Shown here: one piece after another, positions 12,049 to 25,191 of the stretch | Layout of the letters: each line of letters begins with the position of its first letter | How positions within the stretch are numbered: position 1 is the stretch's first letter | Assembly (NCBI GenBank): GCA_029449245.1 | Contig: JANATF010000001.1 | Coordinates: forward strand, 3,410,001 to 3,474,000 | Direction of reading: 5' to 3' | Source: Mortierella alpina | Lineage: Eukaryota; Mortierellomycota; Mortierellomycetes; Mortierellales; Mortierellaceae | DNA length: 64,000 bases | Notes under the pieces: generated by a model | The model's database searches: none | What the model was told of the DNA's origin: nothing | The model's input: the letters and a program-made list of their open reading frames with translations, nothing else | Program-made: the position numbers and the translations under genes

Positions 12049-13113
12049 ATGTCTGGATACTTCCCTGCCCAAGCGCAGCCGCACCAGCCAGGCTACGGCT
12101 ACCCTCCACAGTCTGCCGCGTACCCGCCCGCTTCGTCGCCCTACCCGCCCGCTGCGTCGCCGTACCCACCGGCTGCGTCTCCCTACCCTGCAGCCTCGTC
12201 GCCTTACCCCCCACCAGCCTCGTCGTACGGCGCACCAGCGTATCCCCAGCAACCTCCAGGCGCACCGTCGCCTTACCCTCCCCCAGCACAGCAGCCAGGC
12301 GTCTACCAGGCACCACCCGTCTACCCGCCACAGCCTGAGCAGTATCAGCAGCACCCACCGGCTGCCTACCCCCCAGCTGGATATCCTGCCCCAGCCGCAT
12401 ACCCCCCACAGTCCCAGACTCCTCCTGCTGGCTACCCAGGTCCACAGCCAGGCCAGGATCCCATGGCCCAGCAGTCCATGTACCCACCTCCAGCTCAACC
12501 CGGACAGCCCTACGCCGCATACCAAGAGGCCAACAAGGACGGTTATCCTCCCGCTGCTGCTGCTGCTGGTGCACCGTACCAACAGCAACAACCTCAGATC
12601 TGCCCACCGGCCCCACCAGGCTACCCAGGTCCAGGCGCTGGTGTCGTTGCTGCTGATCAGAAGGATATCGATTTCTGGATGCGGGCATACCCTCGCCCCA
12701 CGATGGGTCCTCAAGCTCTGACCCAGGATCAGATCAACATGTGGCACTATCACATCAATTACAACCCCAACACAAAGCAGCCGCCTCCCCAGTCAGGAAC
12801 ACCCGGATCAGGACCTGATGTCAGCGGTTCGCAGTACCCTGGAGTCACCGCGCAGCAGCAGTACGCTCCTCCAGGTCAGGCACAGTACCCACCTCCAGGT
12901 CAACCCATGTACCAGCAGCAGCAGCCCATGTACCAGCAAGCCCCTCCTGCTCAAGGGCAGCCACCCCAAGCCGAAGAAGGCAAACAGGGACATGACTGGA
13001 TGAAGATGGCAGGAGGCATGGCCGCCGGTGGATTGGCTCTTGCAGGCGCCAAAAAGTTGTTTGGAAGCTTTACAGAGAACAAAGACCGCCCTGCTCAAGC
13101 ACACCATCACTGA
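12049..13113 (+). CDS. Pro/Tyr-rich YPP-repeat protein with glycine-rich C-terminal segment
   Basis: Single exon, 354 residues, start at 12049 directly after a CT-rich leader. About residues 1-160 are built of tandem SPYPP(A/P)(A/S) and AYPP-type repeats rich in Pro, Tyr, Ala and Gln. A non-repetitive core follows at about 205-245 (DIDFWMRAYPRPTMGPQ, QINMWHYHINYNP). After further PPGQ repeats, a segment at about 320-342 reads HDWMKMAGGMAAGGLALAGAKKLF, a Gly/Ala stretch that may associate with membranes. XYPPX-type repeats occur in fungal and animal proteins involved in vesicle or membrane association, but I cannot assign a function. Codon choice in the repeats leaves long open frames on the other strand, which are compositional by-products. 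Real gene very likely; role unknown. Confidence 0.82.
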   Translation: MSGYFPAQAQPHQPGYGYPPQSAAYPPASSPYPPAASPYPPAASPYPAASSPYPPPASSYGAPAYPQQPPGAPSPYPPPAQQPGVYQAPPVYPPQPEQYQQHPPAAYPPAGYPAPAAYPPQSQTPPAGYPGPQPGQDPMAQQSMYPPPAQPGQPYAAYQEANKDGYPPAAAAAGAPYQQQQPQICPPAPPGYPGPGAGVVAADQKDIDFWMRAYPRPTMGPQALTQDQINMWHYHINYNPNTKQPPPQSGTPGSGPDVSGSQYPGVTAQQQYAPPGQAQYPPPGQPMYQQQQPMYQQAPPAQGQPPQAEEGKQGHDWMKMAGGMAAGGLALAGAKKLFGSFTENKDRPAQAHHH

Positions 13114-13625
13114 GAAGAAGGTCTCTCATGGGATGTATAAAAACGTAATAATAAATAGAGCCTGATCGCGCTCCAAAGCACCTTGCATGCATCTCTGGTT
13201 CTATCTTCAAAACCGTTTTTTAGTGGATGTTGGCAAAGATTACATCTAAAGGTCGGTACAGAACCAGCTCGGCGTCTGCGATTGCTCTAGAGCACTATGC
13301 CACCACGACTGAGCAAAGGAGTGGAGGAAAAAAAAAGAACACGACTTGCGCTCCGATATGAGCCATGGATAGATTGAAAAGCGACCCCTAAGCAAATGTG
13401 TGAGTAAGAAATCGACTACCTGCAACAAGTTTGACCCGGACGTCTCAAGGCGTCCCAAAAACAAAAAAAAAAAAAATATGCACGCGCCCAAGGGTGTCTT
13501 GTTCCATCATAGCCTGTTCAAAGTCCAGGCGCACTTTCTCTCAGACCAGAAGAAGTTTATATGGGAACAAAATACATGTAACCAGCAGCACCCAGCAGCA
13601 AAACGTTCTTTTAAGCAACGTTCTT
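13114..13625. other. Convergent spacer (Pro-rich gene / eIF3g)
   Basis: The 512 bp contain the Pro-rich gene's likely polyadenylation region (AATAATAAATAG near 13147) and an A run at about 13461-13476. Two adjacent copies of ACGTTCTTTTAAG lie at 13605-13630, the second overlapping the eIF3g stop codon. No gene is visible. Confidence 0.4.
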
Positions 13626-15080
13626 TTAAGCCGAGGACTTTGCCCATTCCACTCTCAGGATCAGATTATCATATCCACGACCATCAATCGCCTCCAACGC
13701 CCGCTGAGCATCCTCCCGCATCGTAAACGACACGAACGCAAACCCTTTGCACACGTTCGTCTCCCGGTCCCTCGCCAAGAACACGCGCGAGATGTGGCCG
13801 AAACGATTGAAGAGCTCCGAGACATCGCCTTCCGTCACATCCTCCGACAAATTGGTTACACGGAGCGTCGGTTGCTCGTCGCGCTTCTCGCGCATCGAGT
13901 CCCGGTCACCAGCCTTGGAAGCTCCAGCGCGCATGTGAGGAGCAATATACTTGGATCCTGACGAAGGCTCTGCCTCGGGAGCTGTGTGTACAACCAGTTG
14001 TCGCATCAAAAGATGGAAAAGAAACAAGTTAGAACAATGCAAAATAAAAATAAAAAAAAGCCGCCATCTCTTCTTTTCCCCTTCTTTCCATCCTTATCTT
14101 ACCTGCTTCTTCGGCAGGCGCAGCAGACGATGCGGCAGCATCCTCGACACCGAGAGAATCCTTGTAGGGACACTTGGTCGTGAAGTGATCGCCCTTGCAG
14201 ATACGGCACAGAATCTTTTTGTTCTGCAGCTGCTGCTTCATCGACTCGTGCTTGTCGTCCACCTCCTGAACAATCTGTCCCGTCGATGACAGCTTCAGCT
14301 TGATGTTGTCTCCTACATTGGTCGTTGCTGGATCCGGTCCTGGAGGTTTGCCTCTCTCCTTGCCAAACTTGGGCCACTTCTACTTGTAGCGATGGAAGAA
14401 CAGAAGAAATATGGAGACGAGCGGACGATGAACAGTTGGACCTATTCGGTCAGTAATTGGATGGCGTGCACGCGCGCGCGCGCTCTCTCTCTCTCTCCTT
14501 AGCGAGAAGTAGAACAAGCTATAGATGTTTACCTTGCGCGCTGCAGCAGCCTTGTTGACGACGTCGTGAATCAACTTCTTGTGCGTGCGACGAGTGATCT
14601 AAGCAACACGCGTAGGAAAGATGAAAGAAGCGTGTTTAGCTTTTGACAATCTCGTACAGGCCTGATTAAGCCAGGGACCAAATGAACGCGTGCTCATGGT
14701 TGGCAAGGCGGTTCGCTCTATACAGGGCGCTCCTTGACTGAAGTAGAACGTTCACCAAAAAAGTAGCCTTTCTTCAAAGTTTAACTTTCGAACGAAGAAC
14801 AGAGCCTAAGGAGTTTGGGATGCCTGGATGTCAAATGCAATGGCAGGTGCTCATAAAGGTCCAGACATCCTGTTCTTCCGTCTCAGCCAAGTTCAATTCG
14901 AGACGAGCTTCCCACGCTCATTCTGGTTGTCCGCCCTGGTCAAACGAAGGATGCCTGTACCTTGACTTTCTTTCCGTCCTCGTTAATTCGAAATTCGATA
15001 TGGGTGGTGATTCCATTCGCGTCCGTGAATGTCTGGGGAAGCTCGTCCCCATCGACCTCGTCAGCCCAGTTGGAAGACAT
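13626..15080 (-). CDS. TIF35: Eukaryotic translation initiation factor 3 subunit G
   Basis: Four exons (15080-14961, 14598-14533, 14379-14103, 13981-13626) give 272 residues, close to the usual fungal eIF3g length. The N-terminus MSSNWADEVDGDELP is family-typical. The middle carries a CCHC zinc knuckle, CRICKGDHFTTKC. The C-terminal 90 residues form an RRM: RVTNLSEDVTEGDVSELF (RNP2 region) and GFAFVSFTMREDAQRA (RNP1). eIF3g is part of the cytosolic eIF3 complex, binds eIF3i, and supports scanning and re-initiation. Exon 2 is only 66 nt and its upstream intron is 362 nt. The gene lies 311 bp upstream of the same-strand INO1 stop. Confident assignment. Confidence 0.95.
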
Positions 15081-15391
15081 GCCTCAAGAAGGGATATGTA
15101 TAAAAAAGTGCAAATTGTGTGGGGGATGAAAGAAGAAAGCAGCAAGCGCCCTGTGCGCCGCCTTTGACCATGCTGCTGACGTTCACTTCTCTCGCTATGT
15201 TCCATCAGCTGATCGTACGTATCATGAGGTGTTCATTCTCGGAGGCAAAGAGCAGAGGTGTTTATTGGATCGCAAATCACTCGACTGTCATGAAAAAAAA
15301 AAGAAAAGGATACAAAAAGCTGCACTTATTCGCGGCTTCTTTACAACATGGCCCCACTCTCTGGAGGCATGGAAGTATGGCGCGCCAGCAA
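15081..15391. other. Spacer between eIF3g start and INO1 stop
   Basis: The 311 bp hold the eIF3g promoter and the INO1 3' flank, including an A run at about 15293-15302. No other feature is visible. Confidence 0.35.
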
Positions 15392-17352
15392 TTACTGGCG
15401 GTTGGCCTGAGTCTTGGCCTCGAGAAGCATGTCGTTCTGGGGAGGAAGACCGACGCAGGCACGGAAGATGTTCTCCATGGCAGTGCGCTGCTTGGCGAGG
15501 GCGTTGACGACCTGGGTGCCGACAGGGACCATAGGGGCCTTGAGCATGTACGACAGGACGGAGAGGACGGCGTTGAAGGGAGCGTACTCGGTCATGTCCT
15601 CGGTCTTGTACTCAATGCGGGTCATCAACTCGGTCAAGATGACCAAGTCCAGGATCAAAGGCGAGGCCAGGAGCGAGTCCTCGCAGGTGTTGTACATCGA
15701 GATGGTGTTGCGACCACCCATGAAGATCTCGGAGACGTACTCATCCAAGGCACGCTTCGAGTCACCGACAGCAGGGACGTACTTGATGACAACCAAGTGG
15801 TCGGGGTGCTCGTCCTTCTTGTACAAAAGGTGGTTGGCAGCAACCATGTCGTCAACAACGTTCGACTTTGAGATCTCCTTGGAGCGGAACTGCTGAGGGG
15901 CAGACAAGTTCTTGCCGTCGTTGTTTCCGAGATGGTTGTACGAGGCAATCGAGACGGGCTTGATACCGGCGTTGACCAAAAAGTCGACAATGACGGACTT
16001 GACCTTGGTCTGGCCAGACTTGAAGTCGTCACCACCAATGTAGACGCTGTGGCGCTCAGCAAGCTCGACGCATCCGGGAACGAAGGTGTTCTGGGGCGAG
16101 CCGTTGATGAAGGGGGTGTTCTCGAGGATCGAGGCAATGGCAAAGACGGTCGAGGGCGAGACCTCCTCGTGCGAGGCCTTGACGGACTGGAGCAAGTTGT
16201 CGGCAGTGTCGTTGACTCCGTCAATGAGGGACGAGAAACGCTCAGTGTTGGCGGTCCAGATGACAATGACCTTGTCGAGGTGGTTGTTGGCCTTGAAGTT
16301 GCGGATGTCGGCACGGATCTGCTCAACGTGGGCTTGCTTGTCAGAGCCGGGGAGGACGTTGTCGGCACGGTCAGACTGGTTGGCGGCAATAAAGTCGGGG
16401 TAGTAGACCGAGGGCAGGGGCTTGAGGGCAGCCATCTCGGCCTTGACCTGGCGCTGGAGATCATAGTCGAGGACCTTGGCGCGGACCATCGAGTCAGCGA
16501 GGTTGAGCGAGGAGATGTCCCAGCCGCCGAGGACCATGTCGTTGGGGTGGACCATGGGCAGGATGTCGGAGAAGGGAATGTAGACGTCGTTGCCCTTGGC
16601 ATCGACTCCGAGCTTCAAGGTCGAAGCCTGGACGACAGAGCCAAAGTAGTTGGGCTCCTGGGTGCCCTCCTTGGTGTTCCAGGAGAGCTTCTGGCGGTTG
16701 GCGATGATGGAAGCGGTCAGGGTCGAGCCGTTGTTTCCACCCCAGCCGACCATCATGAGACTAGTCAAAGGTAGACGCGAAAGGCACTGAGGTTAGTTCT
16801 CTCGGGCGTATTTGAAATCGGATACTGAGTGCCAGACGATCGTCGTCGTCTCCACGCACGAGGCCAACCCCTTACTCTCCCTGCGCAAATATGCTTCCTT
16901 CCCGCTCTTTTTTTTTGGGGTGAGTGAGCTTTCCTCGTTGATCCCAGCTCCGCTGTAGCCACCATGCGAGTTTATACTCTACACGGGCACGCCATTTGTT
17001 GAGCACAGCCCAGCAGCGGGCCAGCAACACAGGCACAGGCACAGACAGGAAGGGGACCGGGCGAGCAGACAAAGGCTAGGGGAGGCAGATACATGACGAC
17101 AAAGGGCGCTAAAAAACATTCCAGGGCTAAGGACACCTACCCGACACGGGGAACCTTGGCTTCGGTCTTGAACTGGTACTTGACCGAGGTGGGGTTGACG
17201 TTGTAGGAACCATCAACGCCCTTGGTGACGACGGCGTTCTCGTACTGGTAGTCGGCGATGATGTGCGACTCAGTGTACTGGACGTTCTTGCTGTTGACCT
17301 TGAAGGCCAAGGGGGCAGCGGAGGGGACTTGTTCAGCGGTGAATGGAGGCAT
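15392..17352 (-). CDS. INO1: Inositol-3-phosphate synthase
   Basis: Two exons (17352-17141 and 16760-15392) give 526 residues, matching the fungal enzyme length. It converts glucose 6-phosphate to inositol 3-phosphate using NAD+, the committed step for inositol and phosphatidylinositol. The intron falls just before the NAD-binding loop: exon 1 ends KVPRVG and exon 2 begins [13 protein letters not shown]. Further family blocks are [44 protein letters not shown] and [19 protein letters not shown] box on the minus strand at about 17713-17720 suggests a leader of about 330 nt. Exon 2 has strong codon bias, as expected of a highly expressed enzyme, and that bias produces a long mirror frame on the + strand that I do not annotate. 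Confidence 0.97.
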
Positions 17353-19139
17353 TTTGGATGAGTTGTTCTTGGGTGTTTGGGGGGTTATCGGGGAGCTGGG
17401 AGTTGGGTTTGCGGGTAGGTGGGAAGATCGTCGGTGGGGCCTAGAGCGAGTCGTTACTTGGATGCTTTTGGAGTAGGACTCGTTCTCTTTCTTCCGCGGT
17501 GGGGGTTGTGGAGACTGGCAAGCTGGTTGGAAAACGTGGTTGCTAGACTCGGGGTTGGCTGCCAAGGGATGGTAGCCAGACAAGGGTTTAGTGATGTGTC
17601 GTTGGGGTTGGGGTTGGGTCAGGGGTGCTGTTTTACTTTGTAGTAAGGAAGGCAGTGGTGGAGATCGAGGGGGGAGAAGAGAAAAGAAGAAAAAGAAGGA
17701 ACGGGCGAGATGGCTTTTATACCTCGGCCGCATTCCCTCTTCATCTCATCTCATCTCGTCTCATCTGCGGGTTTGTGTTTACACTCTGTTTTGGGTTCAA
17801 CCTCAACCTCCCTCTCACTCTGTCGCTCTCGCTCGCTCTCTCTCAGTGCGAAAAAAAAAGGACCCGCCCCCAACCAATAGCACGCACAACTGCTATCGGC
17901 CACGACCTTCTGTCCCTGGATCGGCCCTGGTCTACCGTACATACACAGTGCAGTAGTCCCTCTCCTACACAGTGCAGGAAACCTGTTCACCCCCACCCCA
18001 GTGTCGTGCTGCTCTCAACCGGCGGCGGGATTTCTTTTTTTTCTTTTTCGTTTCTGGCTAGTTCTTTCATACCGATCCAGACCTCACCACTCCTGTCCCT
18101 CTACAAGGGAGGCTCTTCTTTCTTGAACGGGGGAACTTCATCTGCGCATCCACAGCCTTGAAAAGTTAAAATGGTTTCCTGGGGTTAGCAGACAGATAGC
18201 CTGTCTATCAAACGTCGCTCTACGTGGCCGACTGTCGTCGTTGCATGGGTGCTTGGTTCACGTGCGACACTCCTTCTACCCTCAACATATGTCGATGGCA
18301 CCTCTTCAGGCTCATTTTCCTTGCACTGTACGTGTTCATATGCTACAGCAGACCAGGAGGTGAGATGGATCGAGGAGATGGGGCAACTCAAGAGACTAAT
18401 TCCCGAGATAGAGAAAGGGGAGCCGTTTCTGTCGCGTGTTTGGGCAAACGATATGCGCTAGTGTTTGGTTTGGAGCAACAACTGTGCTGGCGACATGTTT
18501 ACAGAGGCACGCACTGCGCGACCGGGAGAACAACGTGCGTGCGTCCAGGTACTAAACAACCAGCTGGAGTGTGCTCTTTAAGAGGAAAAAAAAATAAGCA
18601 CACGCACCCTCACGCATACAGTAAGCACCATTCTTTCTCTCCACCCCACCCCTCTTTTTTTTTTTTTTTCTTTTTTCTTTTTCTTTTTCTTTTTCTTTTG
18701 CCCTGCCGAAAAGGGCATCTTTGGCACGAGCTGGCAGTGAACTGGAGCAGACCACTCGATCGAGCCTGAATGAAGCCGTGAAGCAACTCAGCTCCCAGGG
18801 TGCCTGCCTGTCTCCTTTGCCGACAAATAGGAATGCTCGTGGGCATCAGCAACTCAAAAGCAAGATCGTGCCTCTGCTTCCCCTTTCGGGTCTGCGCTTT
18901 TTTATTTATCAGCCAACGGGCGAAGGGATTATCCGCGAGCGAGCGGAGGAACCTTCTCGGTCTTCCAGCAGCAGTCCGATCTGATTGGGGCAGCTACCCC
19001 TGGAATGGCGGGATATGAGATGGGATCGCATGCTGGGGCTGGCTGTAGCTAGCGGTGCCATGCACTCTCGCGCGTGTCGAGTGACTGTAGACTCACTCAC
19101 TAGTCGAGGATGATGTATCTACGAACACACCACTGGTGC

Positions 19140-19175
<36 letters not shown>

Positions 19176-19367
19176 TCCGACCCCCCCTGTTCTCCCCTCG
19201 ACGCCACCAATCCAACTCCTCCAATAGGTATTTAGACTTCCACCCATCCTCTTGACATCCGCTGCCGCATTCCATCCCTTCGTACACATCCGTTCTCTTG
19301 TCAATCTTGTCCATCCTGCTCCTTTGCCTATCAAGCCAAACCACCCCCTCGACTCCAGCCAGCTGCC
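17353..19367. promoter_or_regulatory. Divergent 2-kb region, INO1 / DNA glycosylase
   Basis: INO1 and the glycosylase diverge from this stretch. Features: the INO1 TATA box (about 17713-17720), a TCATC(T/G) repeat at about 17740-17767, a CACGTG E-box at about 18258, T-rich runs at about 18655-18700, and a CAG tract at 19142-19174. Open frames are short or low-complexity and no protein domain is recognisable. Confidence 0.4.
19142..19174 (+). repeat. (CAG)11 microsatellite
   Basis: Eleven uninterrupted CAG units lie about 195 bp upstream of the glycosylase start codon at 19368, in presumed promoter or leader sequence. On the minus strand it would read as CTG. Not in a supported coding frame. 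Confidence 0.95.
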
Positions 19368-20639
19368 ATGCCTCGTCGTTCCACCCGACTCGGTAAGAAC
19401 CCACACACCTGCAACAGTGTCCTCTCAGCACGACCTTCACCCATGGCGCACACACCATTGCAAACAAATAAAACCTCATTCGACTTGCAACTTTGTTTCC
19501 TTCTCCACTATTACCTCTCACAGCAATAACCGCTGTGCCTGCCATCCAGGTCAGCCTCAGTGCTCCTAAACCTGTTGTTCTCCGCAAGAGATCAGCGCGT
19601 CAAGAGCCAGCGTCTTCCAACAGCGACAGCGACAGCGAGAGCAACACTCCCAAACCCAAGAAGAAACGTCCTGCCGCCAAAAAGCCAACCATCCCTGAAC
19701 CTCTACCGGACGATGGACTAGGCCGGTGCCAATGGGCCGCCAGCACGCGGTACCCACTGCTGCAAGAGTACCACGACACCGAATGGTGCATCCCCGGAGG
19801 ATTCGATCGCTCCAACCGGTACCTCTTTGAGATGATCATTCTTGAGGGTAAAGAATAAGGAAGGCTTCTTGCTCGATCCCTCTTGCCCCCCTCCCTTTTT
19901 TTTGTTTGACGCGATGCTCTTCTTCCTATTGATCCTCTCACTCCTCCAAATGCATCATTGTAGGCGCACAGGCTGGCCTTTCATGGTCCACTGTCCTCCA
20001 CAAACGCGATGCCTACCGCGCCGCCTACGACAACTTTGACTATAACCTCATCGCCAGCACCTACACCACACCTTCCTCCAACGACCGACTCTTACAAACC
20101 AACATTGTCAAGAACAAACTCAAAGTCGAGGCCTCCATGATCAACGCCAGAGCCTTCAGAGAACTCTTGACTGAACTGTACCCGGATCAGGCCCAACCCG
20201 CTGACCAAAACGGATTCTGGCAGTTCTTGCAAGCCTACCGGAAACAGGAAACCACCATCCCTCAGACAGCGAAAAGTGCCGCCAACGCACCCGTGGAGGC
20301 TGCAGAGTACTTGACCAGCAGTGCAGAGTCGGATCGTTTGAGTGCTGATCTTAAGAAGCGTGGGTTCAAGTTTGTAGGCAAGTGAACAACACTTGCGCGC
20401 TCTGTCCCCTCCCGTCCTCCCTCCCCCTAACTCGCACAGTTCTTTTCATGGTTTAAACTTGCGTGTATCAGATTCTCACGATCCATGGTCCGGCACAATG
20501 CTCATTCTTTTTGTTGTTCGTCACTTTCATAGGCACAACCATCATGTATGCCTATCTTCAAGCCATTGGGATGGAACCATCAGGCACCCACCACTCTGCA
20601 CAGTGCTTCAAACACCACAAGAATGCGCTAGTAGCATGA
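19368..20639 (+). CDS. tag: DNA-3-methyladenine glycosylase I (Tag family)
   Basis: Four exons (19368-19392, 19524-19847, 19964-20377, 20533-20639) give 289 residues. Tag enzymes excise 3-methyladenine from alkylated DNA to start base-excision repair. After a basic, Ser-rich nuclear-type leader (SRQ/K-rich, residues 1-60), the catalytic domain reads RCQWAASTRYPLLQEYHDTEW, FEMIILEG and QAGLSWSTVLHKR, all Tag hallmarks. The last exon adds GTTIMYAYLQAIGM and HHSAQCF, the C-terminal His/Cys half of the zinc-binding site (the other half is C and H near RCQW and YHDTEW). Intron 3 uses a GC donor (G|GCAAGT); without splicing, a TGA three codons later would remove the zinc ligands. Exon 1 is only 25 nt. 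It converges on the GDP-mannose dehydratase gene. Confidence 0.93.
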
Positions 20640-20777
20640 TTTAAAGAGCGAGAAAGGAGTCGATACTCATAATACTTTCTCGCAGGACTTTAGGCACCCA
20701 AAGGAAGGGTCTGTTTAAATAAAAGGGTAATGGACGAGGTTGTAACAATACCACCAAAAACTTCGGACTGGGGTGAC

Positions 20778-22447
<1,670 letters not shown>

Positions 22448-22933
22448 GGCGCGTTGCTTGTGTAGGACGGAATTGCAGAAGGAAAGAGGAGAGTGGAATG
22501 AGGATTGGGACAAAGAGGCAAGGTGGCCATGGCGAAGACACACCAAAAAAAAAAAAAAAAAAAGACGTGCGCTCAGGACTGTGCGCGAAATTAAGCCACA
22601 TGCTACCATGCTACACCATCTTTCGGACTCCTGTCCAAGTCAATCGTACTGTTCATCTCTCTCAAAGGCAACGTTTTAATGTTCTCTTGTAGCTTGACAG
22701 CAGTGAGAAGATAAGAGAAGAAAAAAGAAAAAAAAGAAAAAAAAAGCAAAGAGGCTATGGTACAGTGTTGAAAAGAGGAAACGTTCTATGGTACAGAAGC
22801 GTGCGAAAAGGAAAGAAGCGGAAATGTAAAAGAAAGTACAAAGCAAGTTGCTGCCTCAAACGGTCAACGCTTGGGGCTGACATTGGCTATTGCTCTTTTT
22901 GCTCACCATGGGGCGAGGGCAAGTCACGGCGTT
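22448..22933. other. Spacer between GMD start and WOPR gene stop
   Basis: The 486 bp hold the GMD promoter and the WOPR gene 3' flank, with A runs at about 22543-22562 and 22720-22746. No coding signal is visible. Confidence 0.35.
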
Positions 22934-24738
22934 TTAAAGACGGAGCATGGTGGAAAGGGCCCGCAGCTGGCGGTCATCCTCTACCCATCGCGACTTTTCT
23001 ACAGAGACCTCCTTCGGCTCGAGCTTGGGGAGCAACAGTGAGTGCGTGGCGAGGTTAGCCAGAACAGAGAGTGAATCCTGCTCGTGCGGCTGTGCCATCC
23101 TGTCCTTAAGCTTGCTCTCGTAGCCGCGATGCAGAGGTGGGAGTTCCCGCAGGGCAGGGATCATCACAGAAGCTGCATGACTAGGGACAGACACTGACTC
23201 CTGAGCTACGCCCGATTCTACAATCATGGGCTGGTCGTCATCGGAGGCCCACGATGCAGCAGGAGAATAGGCGTTGGATGGCGTTGCAGCGAAAAGTGGT
23301 GTGGTCGACGGACTCGAGGACTTGTACCGCTGCTCGCGCTCAGAGTACATGTTGTTCTTGGGTGCAGAGGACGAGTACACAGCAAGGTTGCTGTTGGATC
23401 GCGAGCGAGAGGCATTATACTTGCCTTCGGGGACTTGGATGGGGGAGTATCGATGTTCCTTGAGACTCGACGATCCCGAGTTGGTGCGGCGGTGGCCTGA
23501 GGCAGAGTGAGATGAGGAGGACGATCCATTCCTGCGGTGCTGCTGATGGGAAAGTGTTCCAGGCCTCGCGTCGACCCGCAGACTCGTAGGATCCTCCTTT
23601 CCTTGCTGCTGAAATGCCCGGTGGTGAGGGCGCTGCTTGCGATTTGGCATGGGCGGCGATGGGCTGGTCTGATTGATAGATGTGGGCTCAGCAACAGGCA
23701 CGGCCATCTCTGGATAGATGCCCTTGGGGAGAACGATCTCGGCAAAGCGAGGATCAATCGAAGGCGTGTTGCAAAGTCGCTCCGAGGCGACGTCCTCACT
23801 CGTATAGTAGGAGATGAGATGCAGCTTTTGGTTGTCCGAGGTGGTGATGCTAAAAGATTGCTTCAACAAGCCGTTGGGGCGATAGACGTTCTTGTTGGTA
23901 TGGCTGCCCTGGGAGTCGTCAAGCTCGCGGTAGGTGAGAAAAGTGCCAGTGACACGACTTGGGCTCCAGCTCTTGCCATCGGTCCACCGTCTCATGCCAG
24001 CCTCGCGCTCATCGAAGCAGTAAACCGACCCTGACCTGACTGTTTGACGCTCAATGTCCGAGAGTCGGCGGTGTACTCGGGAAGCGAGGCCAAGGCGACA
24101 GGCTAAGGTAAGGAAGAAAGAGGGGACAGCGAGATGGGGTTAGCCTGGTGGCCCACACTCAAGTATATGAACCTTGGATATGAAAATAAAGGGTGAGAAG
24201 AGCACGGAGCAAACTAAACAGTCGAATCAGAGCAGCGGGGGGGATGGTTGCAAGTTGGGGGCTGGGCTGGGCTGGGCTGGGCTGGGTTGGATGAGGGCAG
24301 GATCAGACGTCCCAAAGACGCAGCTCCGTCGTTATACAATCATTCAAAGGACGGAGCGGAAAGACCGGTTGAAAAGAAGGGCGCTGAACGTGGGCTGTAC
24401 CACACCGCGCGAACCTTCCAGATGCAGAGGCGCAACGTCCAGAGACCACGCGCAAGCGAATGCCCACAAACACTGCCTCTGCGGAGACAGAGAAACAAAA
24501 AGAAAATAAACTACTGGCGCTGCGCCAAAGAAAATACGATCCAAAAAAAGGACGCGAGCTTGCTTGCGTGGATTATTGATTTCCGAGACGAGAGTCGATC
24601 GCCTCTCTTGTGTGTAAACTCTGTTTTATGGTTCTTTTCATGACTGGGGAGGTGACGAGACTTGCCTTCAAAGATGATAAGGGCATCGTGTGGGGTCTTG
24701 ATCAGACCAAAGTACGTCTCCATAGAGCTGTGATCCAT
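22934..24738 (-). CDS. WOPR-domain transcription regulator (Gti1/Pac2 family)
   Basis: Two exons (24738-24666 and 24102-22934) give 413 residues. WOPR proteins (Wor1, Ryp1, Gti1/Pac2, Sge1) are fungus-specific DNA-binding regulators of morphology, gluconate uptake, conjugation or virulence. WOPRa is about residues 6-86: METYFGLIKTPHDALIIFE, then across the splice ACRLGLASRVHRRLSDIERQ, then SGSVYCFDEREAGMRRWTDG and SWSPSRVTGTFLTYREL. WOPRb is about 100-150: GLLKQSFSI, LHLISYYTSEDV. The C-terminal 260 residues are Ser/Pro/His-rich and disordered. The intron is GC-AG (G|GCAAGT); the alternative GT two bases on would break WOPRa. A minus-strand TATAAATA at about 25395-25402 implies a leader of roughly 630 nt, as is common for regulators of this class. 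Which biological switch it controls cannot be told. Confidence 0.95.
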
Positions 24739-25160
24739 CGCGCAAACTGAGGGTGGGTGGACGGTGGCAACAAGGGGTGTGGGTCGTGCAAGTGGGCTGG
24801 GGTCTTGGTGGGTTCTCGCACAGACGGTGGATGAGTAGAATCCAATGCGGTGGAAGGACGTGGTTGGTATGTGCTGGCAGCAAAGGGGGGGGGGGGGGGG
24901 ATAGGCAGGAGGAAGGCAGCTGCTGCAGGGTCAAAGTGTAAAGTAGAGCTTGCTGTCTTGTGAAAAGGGGGCTGCTCGGAGAAGCTCGATGGGCACGAGG
25001 TCGGCAGGTGGGGAGGCAAAGAAGGCAACGAAGGCAACGCAGGAATCGACGGTCGAGGAGGTGTGGAAGGGACGGAACCGAGAAGCTTCTGAGGAGTGGT
25101 GAGGTGAGTGAGTAGGGTGAGTGAGTAGGTGCGTGAGTAGGTGAGTAAGTGAATGAATCG

Positions 25161-25191
<31 letters not shown>

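Noticed and set aside
11791-12753. Long minus-strand frames (273-320 codons) opposite the Pro-rich gene
   Set aside because: Arg/Gly/Trp-rich complement of the CT leader and YPP repeats; no domain and no start context.
15932-16774. 280-codon + strand frame opposite INO1
   Set aside because: It is the mirror of strongly codon-biased INO1 exon 2 (Val/Gly/Asp-rich, no domain).
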